From an uncultured Elusimicrobium sp. (GTDB taxonomy: Bacteria > Elusimicrobiota > Elusimicrobia > Elusimicrobiales > Elusimicrobiaceae), in assembly GCA_902797165.1 (NCBI GenBank), contig CADBRU010000010.1, positions 1 through 36,162 on the forward strand: a DNA stretch of 36,162 nt, in the 5' to 3' direction. Below are positions 31,130 to 36,162 of this stretch, piece after piece; positions within the stretch are counted from its first letter, which is position 1; each line of letters starts with the position of its first letter. Made by a program: the position numbers and the translations under genes. The notes under the pieces are model-generated. The model made no database searches. It was not told the DNA's origin and saw only the letters and a program-made list of their open reading frames with translations.

Positions 31130-32990
31130 AATACACGTACTGGATGAAAAGACAGCCGGGAAAATTGCGGCCGGAGAAGTCATTGAACGGCCGTCCGGCG
31201 TGTTGAAAGAATTATTGGAAAATGCCGTGGATGCCGGGGCTACTTCGTTGCGGGTGGATATTGAAGGCGCCGGGAAAGAGTTAATCCGTATCCACGATAA
31301 CGGTTGCGGGATGAGTGAAGAAGATTTGGCCAACTGTGTGCTGCGCCATGCAACCAGTAAAATTACCTCTTTTGACGATTTGGAGCAATTGCAAACTTTC
31401 GGTTTTCGCGGCGAGGCGCTGTATTCCGTGGCGGCGGTTTCGCGTATGACGCTAACCAGCTGTACCGGGGAAGGCGGCGGGAACCGGTTGGAAATTCAGG
31501 CCGGCAAAGTAACGGCCAAAAGCCCGGCTCCGGCTGTCAAAGGGACCACGGTGGAAATCCGCGATTTATTTTATAATACGCCTGCGCGGCTTAAATTTTT
31601 AAAAAGTGATGCGTATGAACGGGCGTGTTTACTTAAAGTAGCGGAAGAAAGCGCGCTGGCCAATTTGTCCGTTGGGTTCCAGGTACACGTAAACGGACGC
31701 GAAATCTATAATTTGCCGGCCCGGCAAGAAGCGTTTGATGAGGCTGTCATTCAACGTGCCCAAGCTATTTTAGGCGACGAAGTAGCCGCCAGCCTGCGCG
31801 GCCAGTCGTTTGATGAAATGGGCTTGCGCTTATTTATAACCCCGCCTGATAAATTAGTAACCGTGCGGGATATGCAATATGTGTTTGTAAACGGCCGGCC
31901 GATAGATTCCAAAACCGTCCAGCAGGCTATTTATAAAGCATACCAACACGTCCGCTCCAAAGACCGCCACCCGGCCTTTATCGTTTATTTAACCCTTAAA
32001 CCGAGTGAATTTGATGTTAACATCCATCCGCAAAAACGCGATATCCGTTTTATAAACGAAAATCACGTGTTTAATTTTATCATGCAGGCCGCGTCGCAAA
32101 TGCTGGTTAGCCAAGCACGCCCGATAGAAGCTAACGAAGTGCTTCCTATCTCGTTGCCGCCGCAAGCGCAACCTGCGGCGGAGTCGCTGCTGCCTGTTAA
32201 ATCTCCGGCTAAGGAAACTGTAACCAGGCATCATCCGTGGGAAGAAAAACAGACTTTTACACTGCGCGAGCCGAAAGGGGAAGACAGTTACATAGCCCAA
32301 CCGCTCCCGGAAACTCCTGCCCCCCAAAAGGCTCCGTCCGGCCCGGAACAGACGGTGTATCCGGCCCCGGCCGCACAGGCCAAACGGCCGGACCAATCCG
32401 TGCCTGCTTGGTTTGAGGGCCCGTATCATTATTTGGGGCAGTTACAAAAGAGTTATTTACTGTTTGAAAATCCGGCGGGGCTTGTGCTTATTGACCAGCA
32501 CGCCGCCCAGGAGCGTGTACTTTTTGAACATTATTTGGATGCTTTTGAAAAACGCAGCGTGAGCGTGCAAAAGTTGTTATTCCCGTTGCACGTGGATTTA
32601 CCGCCATCTAATGTACAAACTTTGTTGTCGTGGAAAGACTGGCTCAAAACCGCCGGATTTGAACTGGAACCGTTTTCCGCGCGGACGGTGCTTGTACATA
32701 CGCGCCCGCATATGATTCGTTTCCAAGAGGACGATTTGAAAGAATTTATCGTATCATTGGCGCAACTGGTGGGGGACCCTGCCAAATCTACCGAGAAATT
32801 AAAACGCAACATGATAGCCATGCTTGCTTGCAAAAAAGCCATCAAAGCGCATGACCAAATTTCCGCCGCCGAGGCCGAAGCACTGCTGGAAAATATGAAA
32901 AAGTGCCAAGACGGAATGCACTGCCCCCACGGCCGCCCGTGTGTAGCCCAGCTGAAAATGAAAGATATCGGTAAATTATTCGGGCGGTAA
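31122..32990 (+). CDS. mutL: DNA mismatch repair protein MutL with endonuclease motif
   Basis: The 622-residue protein has the GHKL ATPase N-terminus (IAAGEVIERP, ENAVDAGAT, DNGCGM, GFRGEAL). A Pro/Ala-rich linker spans about residues 340-425 and a dimerisation/endonuclease C-terminal domain follows. The nuclease motif DQHA-x2-E-x4-E begins at Asp458, and CPHGRP (from Cys601) is the usual second metal-site element. This is the self-nicking MutL type used by bacteria without MutH. It follows mutS with an eight-base overlap. Confidence 0.96.
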   Translation: MNKIHVLDEKTAGKIAAGEVIERPSGVLKELLENAVDAGATSLRVDIEGAGKELIRIHDNGCGMSEEDLANCVLRHATSKITSFDDLEQLQTFGFRGEALYSVAAVSRMTLTSCTGEGGGNRLEIQAGKVTAKSPAPAVKGTTVEIRDLFYNTPARLKFLKSDAYERACLLKVAEESALANLSVGFQVHVNGREIYNLPARQEAFDEAVIQRAQAILGDEVAASLRGQSFDEMGLRLFITPPDKLVTVRDMQYVFVNGRPIDSKTVQQAIYKAYQHVRSKDRHPAFIVYLTLKPSEFDVNIHPQKRDIRFINENHVFNFIMQAASQMLVSQARPIEANEVLPISLPPQAQPAAESLLPVKSPAKETVTRHHPWEEKQTFTLREPKGEDSYIAQPLPETPAPQKAPSGPEQTVYPAPAAQAKRPDQSVPAWFEGPYHYLGQLQKSYLLFENPAGLVLIDQHAAQERVLFEHYLDAFEKRSVSVQKLLFPLHVDLPPSNVQTLLSWKDWLKTAGFELEPFSARTVLVHTRPHMIRFQEDDLKEFIVSLAQLVGDPAKSTEKLKRNMIAMLACKKAIKAHDQISAAEAEALLENMKKCQDGMHCPHGRPCVAQLKMKDIGKLFGR

Positions 32991-33033
32991 CGCCACACAT
33001 TCATCCTACGGACAAGCTACGCGCCGCGGGGCA

Positions 33034-33063
33034 TATAGGTCAGGGGCTACCCTGACGTCTATA
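33034..33063 (+). terminator. Imperfect hairpin after mutL, possible terminator
   Basis: GTCAGGG-GCTA-CCCTGAC (33039-33056) is a perfect 7-bp stem, extended by TATAG/CTATA across a 2-nt bulge. The T-rich run (TTTTTCCTTTTTT) starts a few bases later instead of directly after the stem. Termination is therefore plausible but not textbook. The remainder of the gap to 33177 is AT-rich with nothing recognisable. Confidence 0.4.
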
Positions 33064-33177
33064 AGGCCTTTTTCCTTTTTTAACTATACAATACCTATTT
33101 GATATATTTTCTCGTTGCGTAAAAATTTTTCCTTGTTGGTTTTTTATTATATACGAACCGGAATAAGCGGGGGGCTG

Positions 33178-34713
33178 TTATTTCGGCCGACGGCACCTTT
33201 TGCTGTAATCAGGTAAGAAAACGGAAAAATACGTATGGGGAATAAAAGAGTCTGCTAATCCGTGGTAGGGTTGCAGCACTTTTTGGCGTTGGGGGTCCTG
33301 CCCGGCTGCTTGCGTTAAGGAGTGAAATTTGTCTTTGGTATAAAACGGTTTGGACAAATCCTCGTGGTATTTAAAGGGTTCACGTATGTATTGCGTACAA
33401 TATTCTAAGGTTTCGTCCATTTCCAGGTTTTCCCACCAGTTGCTGGATGTATTGGCTTGCGCTTGGATTTCTGCATATTGGGCATAAGCTTGCTCATCTT
33501 CTTCTTTTTGCTCTTCTACGGTATAGAAATCAAATAATACGTAAGGTTCCCGGAGGCGTTCTGGCAACAAAACAGCCCCGGATATAGGCATACTCAAATG
33601 ACCGGAGCCCGCATAGGTGATAATTATATCATAGAAAGGGCTTACGGCCTTAATGTATTGTTCCCATTGGGCGTTGCGTTGTTCCATTCCCCAGGGCGTG
33701 CGGGATAAAAAATCATTCAAATAACGAAGCTTTTGTTGTTGTAAGAAGTGTTTCGTGCCCACCAGCGTTTGGTGTTGTTGGGTGTGGGCGGTTAGTTCGC
33801 GCTTGAATTGTTCTTTTGCTTGGGCTACTTGTGCCGGAGGAAGCGGTTGCCCGTTGGCCGTATAAACGGGTTTTTCGTCTAATTGTTTCAATTTGTTTAA
33901 GCAGGCGTGGTAATCTTTCTCTGCTTGCCCGAGCTCTTTTTCATTTTGCGTTATTGCCTGTGCCAGAGTTGGATTGTATTGGGCAAGGATTTGCTGTGTT
34001 TGCGGGTGGTCCAGCCCTTCTACATGCGTATTGCCCAGTTTGATGCTGTAGGTTAGTTGCGTAATGGGCCAATTACTGCCGGTTGAACTAAATATAAAAT
34101 CATCTAACCCTAAAACATCTATGTTCAGTTTATCGGTTATTTTCAGTAACGGGGCGTAATCCGGGGTTATGGTAAAGGGAAGCGTTTTTTCCCCGGGGAA
34201 GTGAATGGGGACCTCGTTCACTCGCTCGCGCACTCCAAATTCCAGTGCCAGCAGGATGCGTGCTTGCGGACGGGCTTGGCGGATTTGTTGGAGTAACCGG
34301 GTTATTTCCAGCGGGATGGTTTTGGTACCATGGGCAGAAGCATCGGCTACGTAAATATATTTAACCTGTTGGGTTTCCCGGGCATAATCCGGGGGTTTGT
34401 TTTCCCATGTTTTGTCTCCCAAAAACAGCGAGGTGTAAAGTTCGCAATCCGCATCAAATAAGCAATTGTGCAATTGCTCTATCCACGGGTCCTCTTCCGG
34501 GACCAGCAAAACGGCGTTTTCTGTTAGAAAATCTTCCCATTTGATGGGTGAAGCGTATTTAAACATAGGCACCCGCAGCGCAGCTTTAATGTCGTCTTGG
34601 CGTTTGGCGAGGACCGCTTGCTGGACGTGCCGGGCCGTTTTATTGCGCAAAGACTGGGCGCTTGCCGGGGATAGCAGGGTAAGAAACAGGAATAAAGATA
34701 TAAGTGTTCTCAT
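33178..34713 (-). CDS. Secreted protein of uncertain family, possibly ChaN/TIKI-like
   Basis: This 511-residue protein has a Sec signal peptide (MRTLISLFLFLTLLSPASA, cleavage near residue 19) and is predicted periplasmic or surface associated. I do not recognise it firmly. Three spaced segments recall the ChaN/TIKI/EreA-type fold: VADASAHGT with His128, LALEFG with Glu158, and YAGSGHLS with Gly369/His372. A Gln/Lys/Glu-rich helical stretch (about residues 245-335) is inserted between the second and third. Cysteines are few (CLFDADC near residue 84-90). TATAAT directly abuts the ATG and there is no Shine-Dalgarno, so the transcript start and initiation mode are unclear. It stands alone between mutL (convergent) and hpt (divergent). 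Confidence 0.8.
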   Translation of the reverse strand: MRTLISLFLFLTLLSPASAQSLRNKTARHVQQAVLAKRQDDIKAALRVPMFKYASPIKWEDFLTENAVLLVPEEDPWIEQLHNCLFDADCELYTSLFLGDKTWENKPPDYARETQQVKYIYVADASAHGTKTIPLEITRLLQQIRQARPQARILLALEFGVRERVNEVPIHFPGEKTLPFTITPDYAPLLKITDKLNIDVLGLDDFIFSSTGSNWPITQLTYSIKLGNTHVEGLDHPQTQQILAQYNPTLAQAITQNEKELGQAEKDYHACLNKLKQLDEKPVYTANGQPLPPAQVAQAKEQFKRELTAHTQQHQTLVGTKHFLQQQKLRYLNDFLSRTPWGMEQRNAQWEQYIKAVSPFYDIIITYAGSGHLSMPISGAVLLPERLREPYVLFDFYTVEEQKEEDEQAYAQYAEIQAQANTSSNWWENLEMDETLEYCTQYIREPFKYHEDLSKPFYTKDKFHSLTQAAGQDPQRQKVLQPYHGLADSFIPHTYFSVFLPDYSKRCRRPK

Positions 34714-34816
34714 ATTATAAGCGTATGGGTAAAAAAACCGTTTACCAGGGCCAAAAGACCTACTTCAAAATAGGCCCCTCCAAAACTCTTTCTTTTCCCC
34801 CTAAAAAAAGCTATCC

Positions 34817-34822
34817 TATAAG
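34817..34822 (+). promoter_or_regulatory. Candidate -10 of hpt-ftsH
   Basis: TATAAG lies 22 nt before the hpt start at 34845 and leaves room for the GGGAGG ribosome site (34835-34840). The -35 is weak. Confidence 0.4.
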
Positions 34823-34844
34823 TATATTTTCTATGGGAGGACTT

Positions 34845-35375
34845 ATGCCTGAACAACCCTTTTTGGAACGGATTTTAATTTCGGAAGAACAACTCGCCGC
34901 GCGCGTACACGAACTGGGGCGCCAAATTTCGGCCGATTACCGGGGGAAACAACCGTTGTTTGTGGGGATTCTGAGAGGGTGTATTTTGTTTTATGCGGAC
35001 CTGATGAAAAATATCAGCGTGGATTGCACGATGGATTTTATGTGCTTGTCTTCTTATGCCGGTACGGGCAGCACCGGGCACGTGCGCACCATGCTGGACT
35101 TACGTGAAAGTATCAAAGGCCGCCATGTGGTCATTGTGGAAGATATCGTAGATACCGGCCTTACCTTGGATTATTTGATGCAACACCTCAAAGACCGCGG
35201 GGCTGCGAGCATTGAGATATGTTGCCTGTTGGATAAGCCGTCCAACCGCAAAGCGGAAGTCCACCCCAAATATGTCGGGTTTACCGTAGAAAACGAATTT
35301 GTCATCGGCTATGGGCTGGACTATAACGAACTTTACCGCAATCTACCTTATATCGGAGTTTTTAAGAAACAATGA
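34845..35375 (+). CDS. hpt: Hypoxanthine phosphoribosyltransferase
   Basis: HPRT salvages hypoxanthine and guanine with PRPP. From the chosen start it has 176 residues, the usual size. It shows [15 protein letters not shown] near the N-terminus, the PRPP-binding motif [16 protein letters not shown] (about residues 96-111) and the purine-stacking region [19 protein letters not shown] near the C-terminus. A longer reading frame extends upstream to 34704, but GGGAGG just before the ATG at 34845 and the family length favour the shorter protein. The stop overlaps the ftsH start (ATGA); hpt-ftsH linkage is common in bacteria. Confidence 0.95.
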   Translation: MPEQPFLERILISEEQLAARVHELGRQISADYRGKQPLFVGILRGCILFYADLMKNISVDCTMDFMCLSSYAGTGSTGHVRTMLDLRESIKGRHVVIVEDIVDTGLTLDYLMQHLKDRGAASIEICCLLDKPSNRKAEVHPKYVGFTVENEFVIGYGLDYNELYRNLPYIGVFKKQ

Positions 35376-36162
35376 AAAACAATACGAAACGTCCCAACAA
35401 CCGTAAAATTATTTCCGTAGGGCAAATTGTAGGGTGGCTGGCTGTATTTGTCATCGCCGTTTTGCTGTTTAATAAGCCGGGAGAGAAGGAAGTTACGCTG
35501 GATTATTCGGACTTTAAACATAAAGTGGCCGCGGCGGAAGTGTCGGACTTGACGGTTGCGCCGGGGATGATTTCCGGGTTATACAAAAACGAGGAAGGAA
35601 AATTTGCGCCGTTTAAAACGGTCCGCATGGAGGACCCGGGGCTCGTGCAAGAATTAACGGCTGCTAAGGTGAAATTCAAAGCCGAACAGGACCGCAGCTG
35701 GATTGGCAATATCTTATTTAATGTATTGTGGATTGTGCTTTTGATAGGCTTGTGGTGGTTTATTTTCATCCGCCCGCAGCGAAGCGACGGCAAAAGCGCG
35801 CTTAACTTTGCGCGTTCCAAAGCCAAAATGCAGGACCCTTCCAAACAAGCGGTTACATTTAAAGATGTGGCCGGGTGCGATGAGGCCAAAGAAGAGCTGG
35901 AAGATGTAATTAAATTTTTGAAAAATCCGAAAAAATTCCAAAAACTGGGCGGCAAACTCCCCAAAGGGGTGCTTTTATACGGCGCGCCCGGTACGGGCAA
36001 AACGCTGCTCGCCAAGGCTGTGGCGGGCGAAGCGGGGGTGTCGTTTTTCTCGGCTTCGGCCTCTGAATTTGTGGAGATGTTTGTTGGCGTCGGGGCCGCG
36101 CGTGTGCGTGACTTGTTTGACCAAGCCAAAAAAAATTCCCCGGCTATTATCTTTATTGACGG
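35372..36162 (+). CDS. ftsH: ATP-dependent zinc metalloprotease FtsH, 5' part (cut by window end)
   Basis: The reading frame opens at ATG 35372, overlapping the hpt stop, and runs to the window edge without a stop (263 codons). FtsH is an inner-membrane AAA+ protease that removes misfolded and regulatory membrane proteins. Visible parts are a first membrane helix (about residues 16-33), a periplasmic domain ([18 protein letters not shown]) and a second helix (about residues 110-132). The AAA domain starts at [14 protein letters not shown], with Walker A GAPGTGKT and the beginning of Walker B (IIFID) at the edge. The HEXXH protease site lies beyond the window. Confidence 0.96.
   Translation, partial: MKNNTKRPNNRKIISVGQIVGWLAVFVIAVLLFNKPGEKEVTLDYSDFKHKVAAAEVSDLTVAPGMISGLYKNEEGKFAPFKTVRMEDPGLVQELTAAKVKFKAEQDRSWIGNILFNVLWIVLLIGLWWFIFIRPQRSDGKSALNFARSKAKMQDPSKQAVTFKDVAGCDEAKEELEDVIKFLKNPKKFQKLGGKLPKGVLLYGAPGTGKTLLAKAVAGEAGVSFFSASASEFVEMFVGVGAARVRDLFDQAKKNSPAIIFID

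Noticed and set aside
34704..34844. 47-residue N-terminal extension of HPRT
   Set aside because: The extension is low-complexity and basic, exceeds family length, and a good GGGAGG site precedes the ATG at 34845.

Overview
The window looks like a piece of the chromosome of a Gram-negative (diderm) fermentative bacterium, most likely a gut-type Elusimicrobiota (Elusimicrobium-like) member. This assignment is inferred, not proven. It rests on scattered single-gene type IV pilin-like proteins with a near-identical N-terminus, a Tol-Pal module, an outer-membrane autotransporter, an NfnAB-type electron-bifurcating pair and moderate GC content. No marker such as 16S rRNA is present. Most of the window is ordinary housekeeping DNA, with no prophage, insertion sequence with transposase, CRISPR array or defence island.

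Layout, left to right. 1-1.1 kb: a pilin-like gene preceded by a palindromic repeat, then a YtxH-like gene. 1.1-3.4 kb: nfnB-nfnA. 3.4-6.1 kb: pal-cpoB-tolB envelope operon. 6.1-7.4 kb: CNNM/CBS membrane protein (minus). 7.4-7.75 kb: a gene-free stretch holding a pilin-type promoter, a second copy of the palindromic repeat and the two ends of an internally deleted pilin gene. 7.75-9.6 kb: lysS and two tRNA genes (minus). 9.65-12.4 kb: tRNA-Pro followed 8 nt later by a C39-like protease gene and a peptide-binding lipoprotein gene. 12.5-12.8 kb: a 47-codon small ORF and tRNA-Ala. 12.9-15.7 kb: galE and an MsbA-type ABC exporter. 15.7-22.5 kb: dnaE (minus), a NUDIX hydrolase (plus) and alaS (minus). 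22.5-24.3 kb: a three-gene operon (small membrane protein, YegS/DagK lipid kinase, membrane-anchored thermonuclease). 24.3-28.3 kb: a cysteine-rich pilin (minus) divergent from a large autotransporter. 28.3-33 kb: tRNA-Tyr and mutS-mutL. 33-36.2 kb: a secreted protein of uncertain family (minus), hpt, and the 5' part of ftsH, cut by the window edge.

The most interesting signals are in expression and mobility rather than in a new operon. (1) A palindromic element sits in the 5' leader of two pilin loci, and its hairpin differs between copies by compensatory changes. One of these loci has collapsed to a pilin start and tail. (2) The deleted locus and the intact pilin at 24.7 kb share a promoter with a T-tract in the -35/-10 spacer (13 versus 7 T), a possible slippage switch. 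(3) Several genes, including mutS, have an extended -10 box only 6-8 nt before the ATG and no Shine-Dalgarno, as expected of leaderless mRNAs. (4) tRNA-Pro appears to head a protein-coding transcript whose first ORF starts 8 nt after the tRNA. (5) An 11-bp perfect inverted repeat encloses the ribosome site and start codon of cpoB. (6) Glycine and proline codon choice seems to change from about 28.5 kb onward.
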